DNA from: Burkholderiales bacterium RIFCSPLOWO2_12_FULL_65_40
GTDB taxonomy: Bacteria; Pseudomonadota; Gammaproteobacteria; Burkholderiales; Burkholderiaceae_C
Direction: 5' to 3'
DNA: 64,000 nt
Assembly (NCBI GenBank): GCA_001770955.1
Contig: MESL01000007.1
Span: 62,001-126,000, forward strand
Within the stretch, counting starts at the first letter, position 1; each line of letters begins with the position of its first letter. The translations under genes were made by a program, and so were the position numbers. Under the pieces are notes generated by a model, which ran no database searches, was not told where the DNA came from, and worked only from the letters and a program-made list of their open reading frames with translations. Shown in pieces: positions 45,297 to 55,528 of this stretch.

Positions 45297-46630
45297 ACAC
45301 CGCCACCACGACCACGGTGACCCTCAACGAGGGGTATTTCTCCCGCCGCAACTGGCTGGACTGGCTGTTTGCCGCCATCGTCATCGTGGGTGGCCTGTTT
45401 GCGCTGCAGCGCTACGCGGCGTACATGGACGGGTACGAAAAAGGCATCTTGCTCGGCGCCATTCCGGTCATGGTCTGGCTCGGGTGGTTCTGGCGTCCGC
45501 TGCGCATCCTGATGCTGGTGGTGGCCGCGCTGGCGCTGATGGCCATCGGGTTGTACCAGCAGGACGGCGTGGGCAGCCTGGAGCGCGCCGAGGCGGTGTT
45601 TGGTCTCAAGTATTTCCTGTCGAGCCAGTCGGCCATCCTCTGGATGAGCGTGATCTTTTTCATGAGCACGTTGTTCTACTGGATCGGCATGTTCTCGCGT
45701 GGCGAAGGCACCACCATGTCGCTGCTCGGCTCGCGACTGGCCTGGGTGGCCGTGGCCATGGCCCTGATCGGCACCATGGTGCGCTGGTACGAGAGCTACC
45801 TGCTGGGCCCCGATGTCGGTCACATTCCAGTGAGCAACCTCTACGAAGTGTTCGTGATGTTCTGCTGGATGACCGCGCTGTTCTATCTTTACTATGAGCA
45901 GCAGTACGGCACACGCGCCCTGGGCGGCTTTGTGATGCTGGTGGTCAGCGCGGCGGTGGGTTTCCTGCTTTGGTACACGGTGGTGCGCGGGGCGCACGAG
46001 ATCCAGCCCCTGGTGCCTGCGCTGCAAAGCTGGTGGATGAAGCTGCATGTTCCGGCCAACTTCATCGGTTACGGCACCTTTGCACTCGCGGCGATGGTGG
46101 CCTTTGCGTATCTGATCAAGCAGCAGGCGACCGAAACGCGCTGGTACAAGCTGGCGCCACTGTGGCTGCTGGGCGTGGTGCTGTGCTTCGAGCCGCTGGT
46201 GTTTCGCCAGGGCTCGACCGAAGCGGGCAGCAGCTACTGGATGGTGTATTTCGGACTTTCGGCGCTGATCGTCGGCGGCATCCTGAAGGGCCGCAAGCGC
46301 ATTGGCGAGCGGCTGCCGTCGTTCGAGGTGCTCGACGATGTGATGTACAAGTCGATCGCCGTGGGCTTCGCCTTCTTCACCATCGCCACGGTGCTGGGTG
46401 CGCTCTGGGCGGCCGAGGCATGGGGCGGCTACTGGAGCTGGGACCCGAAGGAAACCTGGGCGTTGATCGTCTGGCTCAACTACGCCGCCTGGCTGCACAT
46501 GCGCCTGATGAAGGGGCTGCGCGGCACGGTGTCGGCCTGGTGGGCGCTGGTCGGGCTGGTGGTGACCACCTTTGCTTTCCTCGGGGTCAACATGTTCCTG
46601 AGCGGCCTGCACAGCTACGGCAACCTCTAG
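45293..46630 (+). CDS. ccsB: cytochrome c biogenesis protein CcsB/ResC (System II)
   Basis: Heme-handling membrane partner of ResB. The 445-residue protein has many membrane helices and the WWD-type heme motif WGGYWSWDPKETWALIVWL near residue 375, which binds heme at the periplasmic face, with conserved His residues at VGHIPVSNLYE, LHVPANF and AWLHMRL. It is complete. Its stop TAG lies in the CTAG that begins the arm of palindrome P3, so transcription may end there. Confidence 0.95.
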   Translation: MNTATTTTVTLNEGYFSRRNWLDWLFAAIVIVGGLFALQRYAAYMDGYEKGILLGAIPVMVWLGWFWRPLRILMLVVAALALMAIGLYQQDGVGSLERAEAVFGLKYFLSSQSAILWMSVIFFMSTLFYWIGMFSRGEGTTMSLLGSRLAWVAVAMALIGTMVRWYESYLLGPDVGHIPVSNLYEVFVMFCWMTALFYLYYEQQYGTRALGGFVMLVVSAAVGFLLWYTVVRGAHEIQPLVPALQSWWMKLHVPANFIGYGTFALAAMVAFAYLIKQQATETRWYKLAPLWLLGVVLCFEPLVFRQGSTEAGSSYWMVYFGLSALIVGGILKGRKRIGERLPSFEVLDDVMYKSIAVGFAFFTIATVLGALWAAEAWGGYWSWDPKETWALIVWLNYAAWLHMRLMKGLRGTVSAWWALVGLVVTTFAFLGVNMFLSGLHSYGNL

Positions 46631-46795
46631 GAGTCTGTCGGACCTGGAAGACGTCGGCTGCAAAACGACCGCAGCGGTCCATTTTTTACCGTCTTATTGC
46701 CCCATAGCCGGGCTATGAGGCTGCAAATCCGGCAAAGACTGTCCTCCCTGGGGCCGATTTTCGCTTTCGACGCTCCAAGTCCGACAGACTCCTAG
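46627..46795. repeat. large imperfect palindrome P3 between ccsB and msrP
   Basis: Outer arms both read inward CTAGGAGTCTGTCGGAC[C/T] then TGGA; the centre is CCATAGCCGGGCTATG-AGG flanked by GCGGTCCATTTTTTACCG and GCTGCAAATCCGGC. Length 169 bp. The left arm includes the stop codon of ccsB. The rest of the 298-bp gap to msrP has a GC hairpin (GGCGGC-TATTTTT-GCCGCC) and no gene. Confidence 0.78.
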
Positions 46796-46928
46796 TCCTG
46801 CGGGGTCACCCGCGGCCGGGGCGGCGGTATTTTTGCCGCCGGTGTAACCTGCGGCGGGGCTGGAACGAAATCATTGTGGTTCCGCTCTACCTCTGTAGCG
46901 ACATGTTCGCCCTGACAGGAGATCTTCC

Positions 46929-47924
<996 letters not shown>

Positions 47925-47958
47925 CCCCTGTCCGCAACACCTGCTGCGGGCCTCCACC

Positions 47959-48597
47959 ATGAACAAGCTGCTGATGCACCCCGCCGCCAAACCCGTGATC
48001 TTCGGGCTGGCGTTGCTGCCTCTGATGTGGCTCGTCCTGGCCGCCGCCACCGATCAGTTGGGCGCCAACCCGGCCGAGGCCTTGATCCGTTCTCTGGGCG
48101 AGTGGACGCTGCGTATGCTGTGCCTGGTGCTGGCCGTGACGCCCCTGCGGGTCGTGACGGGCACACCCGCCCTGGCGCGCTTTCGCCGCATGCTGGGGCT
48201 GTTCGTGTTTTTCTATGCCGTGCTGCACCTTTTGGCCTACGCGTGGTTCGACATGGGCCTGGACGGCGCCGAAATCGCGCGCGACATCGCCAAGCGGCCC
48301 TTCATTCTGGTGGGCATGCTGACGGGCCTGGTGCTGCTGGTGCTGGCGGCCACCTCGTTCAACCGGGCGATTCGCTGGCTGGGCGCTGCCCGCTGGCGCA
48401 TGCTGCACCGGGCGGTGTACGCCATCGCCGGGCTGGCGGTGCTGCATTTCTACTGGATGCGCGCCGGCAAGAACGACTTTGCCGAGGTGGCGGTGTATGC
48501 GGCCCTGCTGGCAGCCTTGCTGGTCTGGCGCGTCTGGCACCATCGGCAGCAGCGCTACAAGGCGCCGACACCTGTCCAAGCGTCTGGTATACATTGA
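47959..48597 (+). CDS. msrQ: MsrQ heme-binding membrane subunit
   Basis: Inner-membrane b-type cytochrome (YedZ) that passes electrons from the quinone pool or flavin to MsrP. The 212-residue protein has six membrane helices and the conserved His residues of the ferric reductase-like domain, e.g. FFYAVLHLLAY, MLHRAVYAIAGLAVLHFYW. It is complete and lies just after msrP. Repeat R11 begins at its stop codon. Confidence 0.93.
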   Translation: MNKLLMHPAAKPVIFGLALLPLMWLVLAAATDQLGANPAEALIRSLGEWTLRMLCLVLAVTPLRVVTGTPALARFRRMLGLFVFFYAVLHLLAYAWFDMGLDGAEIARDIAKRPFILVGMLTGLVLLVLAATSFNRAIRWLGAARWRMLHRAVYAIAGLAVLHFYWMRAGKNDFAEVAVYAALLAALLVWRVWHHRQQRYKAPTPVQASGIH

Positions 48598-48665
48598 TTG
48601 CTATAACTAGTATAGCTGTAGACGCTTTCTGGATAAGTGCTAGAGGCCAATCAGGGCAATAAAAT
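48597..48665 (+). repeat. short palindromic repeat R11, between msrQ and lysA
   Basis: TTGCTATAACTAGTATAGC, then TAGACGCTTTCTGGATAAGTGCTAGAGGCCAATCAGGGC. It spans from the msrQ stop into the last codons of lysA. As the two genes converge, it may serve as a shared terminator. Confidence 0.62.
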
Positions 48666-49931
48666 TTCTTGCCGAAAGGTATCCTGCGCAGTTTCACGGG
48701 TGCGGATGAGGTGGGCCAATGCGCCGTCCACCAGGATTTCGGCCGCACGGCCCCGCGTGTTGTAGTTGCTCGACATCGACATGCAGTAGGCACCCGCCGA
48801 CAGCACCGCGAGGCGGTCGCCGGGCTGCACGGCCAGGCTGCGGTCCCGGCCAATCCAGTCGCCGCTTTCACACACCGGGCCGACGACGTCATACACCGCC
48901 GCAGCCACTCCGGTGGGTGCCTGCAGCGGCACGATGGCGTGGAAGGCCTGGTACATGGCGGGCCGGGGCAGGTCGTTCATGGCGGCATCGACGATGCAGA
49001 AGTTCTTTTCCTCGCCGGGCTTGAGGTAGAGCACCTCGGTGACGCACAGGCCGGCGTTGCCCACAAGCGAGCGGCCAGGCTCGATCATGAACTGCCGGTC
49101 GCCAAAACCCCGGGCGTCGATCTTGGCCAGGAGTTGCTGCCACAGGGCATCGGCGGCCGGCGGGGTGTCGCCGTTGTAGTTGATGCCCAGGCCGCCCCCA
49201 AAGTCGATGTGGTGGATCGGAATGCCCGCAGCTTCGATGGCCTCTACCAGGTCCAGCAGGCGATCAGTGGCATCAAGGTAAGGAGTGGCTTCGGTGATTT
49301 GCGAGCCGATGTGAAAGTCGATGCCCACCACGCGCAGCCCGGGCAGCGCGGCCGCGCGCTGGTAGGCGGCCAGCGTGCGTTCGTGCGCCACGCCAAACTT
49401 GTTGCCCTTGAGCCCGGTGGAGATGTAAGGGTGCGTCTTGGGATCGACGTTCGGGTTCACGCGGATGCTGACCGGGGCCGTCCGCCCTGCCGCGGTGGCG
49501 ACTTCGCTGAGCACCTCCAGTTCGGCTTCGCTTTCGACGTTGAAGCACAGAATGCCCGCCTGCAGTGCCTGGCGCATTTCGGCGCGTGTTTTGCCCACGC
49601 CGGAGAAGATCACCTTGGCCGGGTCTCCGCCTGCGGCCAGAACGCGTTCCAGTTCACCGCCGGAGACGATGTCGAACCCGCAACCTTGGCGGGCAAAGAA
49701 CTGCAGCATGGCCAGCGAGGAGTTGGCCTTCATGGCGTAGCAGATATGGAGCTTGCGTCCGGCGAAACCGCGCTGGTAGGCCGCCAGTGCCTCGCGCATC
49801 GAGGCCGTGGAATAGACGAACAGCGGTGTGCCATGTGCCTGGGCGAGGTCACTCACGCGCACGTCTTCAACGAACAATTCGTTGTGGCGGTAGGCAATAT
49901 GGGGATGGCCGGGCAGTGCGGTGGATGTCAT
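48651..49931 (-). CDS. lysA: diaminopimelate decarboxylase
   Basis: PLP enzyme that forms L-lysine from meso-diaminopimelate. The 426-residue protein has Lys68 in CYAMKANSS for the PLP Schiff base, HIGSQI, the phosphate-binding GGGLGINY and EPGR motifs, and the C-terminal CESGDW and GAYCMSMSSNYN that complete the dimeric active site. It overlaps lptM by four bases in the usual lptM-lysA arrangement. The last codons lie in repeat R11. Confidence 0.96.
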   Translation of the reverse strand: MTSTALPGHPHIAYRHNELFVEDVRVSDLAQAHGTPLFVYSTASMREALAAYQRGFAGRKLHICYAMKANSSLAMLQFFARQGCGFDIVSGGELERVLAAGGDPAKVIFSGVGKTRAEMRQALQAGILCFNVESEAELEVLSEVATAAGRTAPVSIRVNPNVDPKTHPYISTGLKGNKFGVAHERTLAAYQRAAALPGLRVVGIDFHIGSQITEATPYLDATDRLLDLVEAIEAAGIPIHHIDFGGGLGINYNGDTPPAADALWQQLLAKIDARGFGDRQFMIEPGRSLVGNAGLCVTEVLYLKPGEEKNFCIVDAAMNDLPRPAMYQAFHAIVPLQAPTGVAAAVYDVVGPVCESGDWIGRDRSLAVQPGDRLAVLSAGAYCMSMSSNYNTRGRAAEILVDGALAHLIRTRETAQDTFRQEILLP

Positions 49932-50131
49932 GGCGTGGCAGAGGAGGCGGGGGCGGACCGGGACGGCGCCTGGGATGGGATGGGTGTCAGCGTCTGGGGC
50001 AGCGTGGCACGCTGCGCCGACGCGGGTTCCGTGGGCAGATACAGCGGGCCGCGCTGGCCGCAGGCGCTCAGGCCCGCCACGCTGGCAGCAAGGATGATGG
50101 TACTGACTAGAATTTGGGACGCTCTCAACAT
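49928..50131 (-). CDS. lptM: LPS translocon maturation lipoprotein LptM (YifL-like)
   Basis: Small outer-membrane lipoprotein that helps oxidative maturation of the LptDE LPS translocon. The 67-residue precursor has a signal peptide with the lipobox LSAC (Cys24), immediately followed by the hallmark GQRGPLYLP motif, and a Pro/Ser-rich tail. Start at 50131 gives the signal sequence; the frame is open upstream but unrelated. ATGA overlap with lysA and divergence from cyaY reproduce the arrangement known from many gamma- and betaproteobacteria. Confidence 0.9.
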   Translation of the reverse strand: MLRASQILVSTIILAASVAGLSACGQRGPLYLPTEPASAQRATLPQTLTPIPSQAPSRSAPASSATP

Positions 50132-50143
50132 ATCGAAATTGTA

Positions 50144-50473
50144 ATGACCGACCTTGAATTCATGGACCGTGCCGAGCAATTGCTGCTCGCCGTGGAGCAA
50201 TGCTGCGATCGGATCAACGACGAAACGGACGCCGATGTCGATAGCCAGCGCACGGGCGGAATGATCACGCTGACGTTCGGCAACCGGAGCCAGATCGTCA
50301 TCAATCTGCAAAAACCCCTGCACGAGATCTGGATGGCAGCTCGCTCGGGGGGCTACCACTACCGTTTTGATGCAGGCCAGTGGCAGGACACGAAAGGTGG
50401 TGGAGAGTTCTTTGCCAACCTTAGCAGGGATGCTTCGGTGCAGTCGGGGATGCCGCTGCGTTTTTCTTCCTGA
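50144..50473 (+). CDS. cyaY: iron donor protein CyaY (frataxin)
   Basis: Bacterial frataxin that binds iron and regulates the IscS desulfurase in Fe-S assembly. The 109-residue protein has the fold's acidic first helix ([26 protein letters not shown]), the strand [19 protein letters not shown] and the motif [17 protein letters not shown]. The ATG at 50144, only 12 bases from lptM's start on the other strand, implies overlapping divergent promoters. It is complete. Confidence 0.94.
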   Translation: MTDLEFMDRAEQLLLAVEQCCDRINDETDADVDSQRTGGMITLTFGNRSQIVINLQKPLHEIWMAARSGGYHYRFDAGQWQDTKGGGEFFANLSRDASVQSGMPLRFSS

Positions 50474-50499
50474 GGCAGTTTGGGCGCCAGCGACGGCGC

Positions 50500-52890
50500 T
50501 CAGTTGCGGAACAGATCGAGAATACGCGTTCGCTCCTCTGGCGCAGGACCCTCGCCACCTGGAGCGGCTCCGGCAGCCGCCTCCATGCCAAGGTTGGCAA
50601 CCCCGGCGTTGCGGGCGTACTCTTCATAAAACCACTCGCCTCCCACATTGACCACACCGGGAGGCACGGTCTGTTCCATGACGGGGACACCCTTCAGGGC
50701 CTGTTCCATGAAGCTGATCCAGACGGGCAGGCTCAGCCCTCCACCCGTTTCCCGGCTGCCCAGGTTGCGCGGCGTGTCGTAGCCGATCCAGGTGACCGCC
50801 GCAATCGTGGGCTGAAAACCGGCAAACCAAGCATCCCACGAGTCATTGGTAGTCCCTGTCTTGCCATACAGGTCGGGGCGCTTGAGTGTGGCTTGCGCGC
50901 GTGCGGCCGTTCCGGATCGGGTGATTTCCTGCAGCAGGCTGTTCATGATGAAAGCATTGCGCGCGTCAATCACCCGCTCATGATCTTCGGTGGCAGGGGT
51001 CTGCATTTCGGACAGAACCCGGCCCTTGTGGTCTGTCACGCGTGTGATCAGCCAGGGATCCACGCGATATCCCCCGTTGGCAAAGACGGAATAGCCGACC
51101 GCCAGCTGGATGGGCGTGACGGATCCCGCGCCCAGGGCCATGGTGAGATAGGCCGGATGCTTCTCTGCCTCGAAGCCAAATCGCGTTCCCCATTCCTGAC
51201 CATTGCGGGGGCCAACGGCCTGCAGAATACGGATCGACACCATGTTTTTCGAGCGGGCGAGCGCCGAGCGCATGGTTATGGGTCCATCAAATTTGCCGTC
51301 GTAGTTTTTCGGCTCCCATGGCTTGCCGCCTGTCACACCGGCATCGAAGAACAGAGGGGCATCGTTGATCACCGTAGCGGGCGTGAAGCCTTTCTCCAGT
51401 GCCGCCGAATAGATGAACGGCTTGTAGCTCGAGCCAGGCTGGCGCCATGCCTGGGTGGCATGGTTGAACTTGTTCTTGTCAAAGTCGAAACCGCCCACCA
51501 GTGCCTTTATAGCCCCCGAGCGTGGATCAATCGCCACAAAAGCACCTTCCACCTCTGGAAGCTGGGTCGCTTCCCAGGGGCCCTTTGTCGTCTTGGAGAT
51601 CCGGATCACAGCGCCACGGCGGATCTTGATATTGGGTGGCGCTTTGTCGCTCAGCCCTGATTGCACGGGCTTGAGACCGTCTCCCGTAATCTCGATACTG
51701 TCACCGTTGGGCCGCATGGCCACGATCTTGCGGGCCGATGCCTCCAGCACCATGGCAGAGAGAACATCACCATTGTCCGGATGGTCTGCCAGGATGTCAT
51801 CGATGGTTTCTTCCAGCTCCTGCGGATTCCCCGGCAGCGTGACAAATTTTTCGGGCCCCCGGTAATGTTGCCTGCGCTCGTAGTCCATGATGCCCCGGCG
51901 CAAGGCTCGGTAGGCGGCTTCTTGCTCGCCGGCATTGATGGTGGTGTAGACATTGAGTCCCCGGGTGTAGGCATCACTGCCGTACTGGGCAAAAATCAGC
52001 TGGCGGGCCATTTCTGCCACATATTCGGCGTGAACCCGGGTGTTGTCGGTTCCGGTGCGGATCTTGAGTTCTTCCTTGCGCGCGGTAGCGGCTTCTTCCG
52101 CGGTGATGAAGTGGTTTTCCTCCATCCGGTCGATGATGTGGAGTTGGCGCGCACGGGCGCGTTTGGGGTTGCTGATGGGGTTGTAGGCAGAAGGCGCTTT
52201 GGGCAAACCGGCCAGCATGGCAGCTTCAGCAATGGTCACCGATTTCAGGGGCTTGCCAAAATAGGCTTCAGAGGCTGCCGCAAAACCATAAGCCCGGTTT
52301 CCGAGAAAAATCTGATTCATGTAAATTTCAAGAATCTGATTTTTTGTCAGGAAATGTTCTAGCTTGAAAGTTAGTAATATTTCGTAAATTTTACGAGTGA
52401 ATGTTTTTTCTGAGGACAGATAAACATTGCGCGCGACCTGCATCGTGATCGTCGATGCGCCCTGACTTTTCATTCGCCCGAGATTGGCCAGACCGGCGCG
52501 CAGCACTCCCTTGTAATCCACACCGCCGTGCTGAAAGAACCGGGTGTCTTCAATGGCGAGCACCGCATCCTTCATGACCTGGGGGATCTCTCCAATGGGG
52601 GTCAGATTGCGTCGCTCCTCGCCGAACTCACCGAGCAACGCCCCTTCGGCCGAGTAAACCCGCATGGGTAGTTTGGGGCGGTAGTCCGCAAGATCCGAAA
52701 TGTCGGGCAGATTCGGGTAGGCCATGGCCAAGGCGACAGCGATCACCAGCGCCAGGGCGAGGGCTCCAGCCGCAGCGAGGCCGAGCATCCAGAGGGCAAT
52801 GCGAAGAGTCCATCGCAACCATGCAGGCTGTTGGGAGAAGGCGGAAGACGATGGGGTGTCTGCGGACTTGGTCGGGTTGGGGGGCGGCAT
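50500..52890 (-). CDS. mrcA: penicillin-binding protein 1A
   Basis: Bifunctional class A peptidoglycan synthase. The 796-residue protein has a membrane anchor (about 28-58), a GT51 glycosyltransferase domain with Glu114 in AIEDTRFF, and the STITMQVARN and KILEIYMNQIFLG-like motifs, an OB-like insert, and a transpeptidase domain with Ser487 in SSYK (487-490), an S-K-N motif and KTGT. All active-site motifs are intact. It lies divergent to pilM, as in many proteobacteria where mrcA neighbours the pilMNOPQ operon. Confidence 0.96.
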   Translation of the reverse strand: MPPPNPTKSADTPSSSAFSQQPAWLRWTLRIALWMLGLAAAGALALALVIAVALAMAYPNLPDISDLADYRPKLPMRVYSAEGALLGEFGEERRNLTPIGEIPQVMKDAVLAIEDTRFFQHGGVDYKGVLRAGLANLGRMKSQGASTITMQVARNVYLSSEKTFTRKIYEILLTFKLEHFLTKNQILEIYMNQIFLGNRAYGFAAASEAYFGKPLKSVTIAEAAMLAGLPKAPSAYNPISNPKRARARQLHIIDRMEENHFITAEEAATARKEELKIRTGTDNTRVHAEYVAEMARQLIFAQYGSDAYTRGLNVYTTINAGEQEAAYRALRRGIMDYERRQHYRGPEKFVTLPGNPQELEETIDDILADHPDNGDVLSAMVLEASARKIVAMRPNGDSIEITGDGLKPVQSGLSDKAPPNIKIRRGAVIRISKTTKGPWEATQLPEVEGAFVAIDPRSGAIKALVGGFDFDKNKFNHATQAWRQPGSSYKPFIYSAALEKGFTPATVINDAPLFFDAGVTGGKPWEPKNYDGKFDGPITMRSALARSKNMVSIRILQAVGPRNGQEWGTRFGFEAEKHPAYLTMALGAGSVTPIQLAVGYSVFANGGYRVDPWLITRVTDHKGRVLSEMQTPATEDHERVIDARNAFIMNSLLQEITRSGTAARAQATLKRPDLYGKTGTTNDSWDAWFAGFQPTIAAVTWIGYDTPRNLGSRETGGGLSLPVWISFMEQALKGVPVMEQTVPPGVVNVGGEWFYEEYARNAGVANLGMEAAAGAAPGGEGPAPEERTRILDLFRN

Positions 52891-53156
52891 ATCGCTCCGG
52901 ATGGAAAAGTCTGCCTATTATAAAAATCAGGCAGAGCATTTATCGATGTTCCAAAAAATGGGAGTGCCAGCGCATCGGCTTGCAATGATGCGGGCGCGGA
53001 GGAGGCTTGGTAAAGCAGGATCAAACGTCTGCTTCTGACAACGGTTCAATCGGTCTGTTGCCGGAAAACCCTTTGCCGGAGAAGTATCTTACTGATAGCA
53101 TTCATGTGAAATGTTAAGTTTTGTTGTGTCAGGTTGACAATTTTCAGGGGGCTATC

Positions 53157-54236
53157 TTGATCTCTGCGGGATCTTTGTTCAGTCGCCAGTCCGCGCCACT
53201 GCTGGGCATCGACATCAGTTCCTCCAGCGTGAAGCTGGTGGAGCTAGGGCGTGACAAGGCAGGTAGCCTGGTTCTCGAGCGGTGCGCCATCGAGCCTCTG
53301 GAGCGCGGCTGGATCACGGACGGCAATATCGAAAAATTCGATGAAGTGGCGGAAGCCCTGAGAAGGCTGGTGAAGAAAAGCGGCACTCGCACCAAGAGCG
53401 TCGCCCTCGCACTCCCCCCATCGGCCGTCATCACCAAGAAAATTACCTTGCCTGCCGGAATGACGGACCAGGAGCTGGAGGTCCAGGTGGAGTCGGAGGC
53501 CAATCAGTACATTCCGTTCTCACTGGATGAGGTAAGTCTGGATTTTTGCGTGATCGGACCCAGCAAGAATTCACCCGGCGATGTCGAAGTGCTGATTGCG
53601 GCATCGCGGCGCGAAAAAGTACAAGATCGACAGGGTTTGGCCGAGGCCGCAGGCCTGAAAGCCGCCATCGTGGATATCGAGTCCCATGCCTCTCGCCTGG
53701 CAGCCAGCCGCCTGATTGAAACCCTGCCCAACAAGGGGGTGGATACGATGGTGGCGTTGTTCGAAGTGGGCGCCTTGACGACGAGCATGCAGGTGATCCG
53801 CAATGACGAGGTGTTGTACGACAGGGACCAGGCTTTTGGTGGCGCGCAGTTGACCCAGCTGATCGTTCGCCAGTATGGTTTTTCTGCCGAAGAGGCAGAG
53901 AGCAAAAAGCGGAACGGCGATCTGCCGGACGATTATTCATCGACTGTCTTGCGCCCATTTGTGGAAAGCCTGTCCCAGGAAATCGGCCGAGCACTGCAGT
54001 TCTTTTTCACGAGCACTCCACACAATCGGGTTGATCACATCATGCTGGCGGGGGGGTCTGCGCCACTGCATGGATTGACAGAGGCGGTGACCCAGCACAC
54101 AGGCTTTCCTTGCAGCCTTGTGAATCCATTTGATGGCATGGAAATCGGAAGTTCAGTTCGCATGAAGAAAATGGTGCGTGAGGCGCCGTCGTACCTGACA
54201 TCCTGCGGGCTTGCGATGCGGAGGTTTTTGCAGTGA
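53157..54236 (+). CDS. pilM: type IV pilus assembly protein PilM
   Basis: Actin-like cytoplasmic ATPase-fold protein that binds the N-terminus of PilN and links the alignment subcomplex to the motor. The 359-residue protein shows PLLGIDISSSSVKLVEL (phosphate 1 region), ALALPPSAVITKKI, EANQYIPFSLDEV and the C-terminal IMLAGGSAPLHGL. The start is a TTG at 53157 after AGGGGGC, which gives the usual SLFSR-x-S beginning. GTGA overlap leads into pilN. It opens the pilMNOPQ operon, divergent from mrcA. Confidence 0.95.
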   Translation: MISAGSLFSRQSAPLLGIDISSSSVKLVELGRDKAGSLVLERCAIEPLERGWITDGNIEKFDEVAEALRRLVKKSGTRTKSVALALPPSAVITKKITLPAGMTDQELEVQVESEANQYIPFSLDEVSLDFCVIGPSKNSPGDVEVLIAASRREKVQDRQGLAEAAGLKAAIVDIESHASRLAASRLIETLPNKGVDTMVALFEVGALTTSMQVIRNDEVLYDRDQAFGGAQLTQLIVRQYGFSAEEAESKKRNGDLPDDYSSTVLRPFVESLSQEIGRALQFFFTSTPHNRVDHIMLAGGSAPLHGLTEAVTQHTGFPCSLVNPFDGMEIGSSVRMKKMVREAPSYLTSCGLAMRRFLQ

Positions 54237-54838
54237 TTCTTATCAACCTGCTCCCCCATAGGGAGGCTGCACGCAAGCGCCGCCGCGAGACTTTCCAGGC
54301 CACCATGGTCGTTTCGGCCTTGATGGGCTTGGTGATTGCCGGCATCATTTACTGGTGGTTCCAGACGATGATCGAGGATCAGCAAGCCAAGAACGCGTTC
54401 CTGCGGAGCGAAATCAAGGTGCTGGAGGGCCAGATCAAGGAAATCGCCACGATTGAAGAGGAAATCGCCGCTTTGCGTGCGCGGCAGAAGGCCGTGGAAG
54501 ATCTGCAATCCGATCGCAATCTGCCTGTCCACTTGCTGAGCGAACTGGTGCGACAGTTGCCTGATGGTGTGTACATCACCACATTGAAGCAGACCAACCA
54601 GACGGTGGCCATGCAGGGCATGGCGCAATCGAATGAGCGCGTGTCCGAGATGCTGCGCAATTTGTCCAACAACACTCCGTGGCTTTCCAAGCCTGAACTG
54701 GTGGAAATTGTGGCGAGCAATGTGGCCTTGTCACCGCGCGATCAGCGTCGTGTTTCCGCATTTAACTTGCGTTTTCAGTTGATGCGTTCCAGTGAAGTGC
54801 AAAAAGCCTTGGATGCAGCGAGCGCTGCGGGAAAGTAA
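54233..54838 (+). CDS. pilN: type IV pilus assembly protein PilN
   Basis: Bitopic inner-membrane protein that pairs with PilO. The 201-residue product begins MILINLLPHREAARKRR, the PilM-binding motif (consensus INLLP-R), followed by a membrane helix (about 24-44), a coiled coil (50-95) and a ferredoxin-like periplasmic domain. It starts with GTG overlapping the pilM stop. Complete. Confidence 0.95.
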   Translation: MILINLLPHREAARKRRRETFQATMVVSALMGLVIAGIIYWWFQTMIEDQQAKNAFLRSEIKVLEGQIKEIATIEEEIAALRARQKAVEDLQSDRNLPVHLLSELVRQLPDGVYITTLKQTNQTVAMQGMAQSNERVSEMLRNLSNNTPWLSKPELVEIVASNVALSPRDQRRVSAFNLRFQLMRSSEVQKALDAASAAGK

Positions 54839-54841
54839 GCC

Positions 54842-55528
54842 ATGGCGAAAAAACAAGCTCCCAAGGTTGACTTGAAAGACCTGCAGACTCAACTGCAGCG
54901 CCAGTTCACCAATCTCGACACCAAAGATCCTTCTCTTTGGCCTCCGCTACCGCGCTACCTGCTGTGCATTTTTCTGGCAGTGGGTGTAGCGGTTGCCTTG
55001 TGGTTCGCAAAATTGACGGACTACGAAATGGAGTTGGAGACAGAGCGTGCCACGGAAGTGACATTGCGTCAGGACTACCAGACCAAGTTGCAAAAGGCAG
55101 TCAGTCTTGATCTCCTGAAAAAGCAACGTGAGCAGATTCAGCAGTATGTGATACAACTAGAGAAGCAGTTGCCGAGCAAGGCTGAGATGGCGGCATTGCT
55201 TTCGGACATCAACCAAGCTGGGCTTGGGCGCAGCTTGCAATTTGAGTTGTTCAGACCGGGCCAAGTTGTGGTGCGTGAGTATTACGCAGAATTACCGATT
55301 GCTGTCCGCGTGACGGGTAAATACCATGACATGGGAGCCTTTGCCGCAGATATTGCTCATCTGTCGCGCATCGTCACGCTGAACGACATCTCTATCGGTG
55401 TTCCAGCCAAGGACAAAGACAAACTTGGAGGTAATCTCTCCATGGATGCCACTGCACGCACCTTCCGCTATCTGGATGGCGAAGAAGTGCAGGCGCAACG
55501 CAAAGCAGCGGCAGGAGCCAAGAAATGA
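54842..55528 (+). CDS. pilO: type IV pilus assembly protein PilO
   Basis: Partner of PilN in the inner-membrane alignment complex. The 228-residue protein has a cytoplasmic start, one membrane helix (about 38-57), a coiled coil (60-105) and a periplasmic ferredoxin-like domain (LLSDINQAGLGRSLQFELFRPG, LPIAVRVTGKYHDMGAFAADIAHLSRIV). Codon use from here to aroB is visibly AT-richer than in the rest of the window. ATGA overlap with pilP. Confidence 0.95.
   Translation: MAKKQAPKVDLKDLQTQLQRQFTNLDTKDPSLWPPLPRYLLCIFLAVGVAVALWFAKLTDYEMELETERATEVTLRQDYQTKLQKAVSLDLLKKQREQIQQYVIQLEKQLPSKAEMAALLSDINQAGLGRSLQFELFRPGQVVVREYYAELPIAVRVTGKYHDMGAFAADIAHLSRIVTLNDISIGVPAKDKDKLGGNLSMDATARTFRYLDGEEVQAQRKAAAGAKK

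Noticed and set aside
53134..53139. TTGACA as the -35 box of the pilM promoter
   Set aside because: It lies only 17 bases before the start codon, leaving no space for a -10 box and leader.
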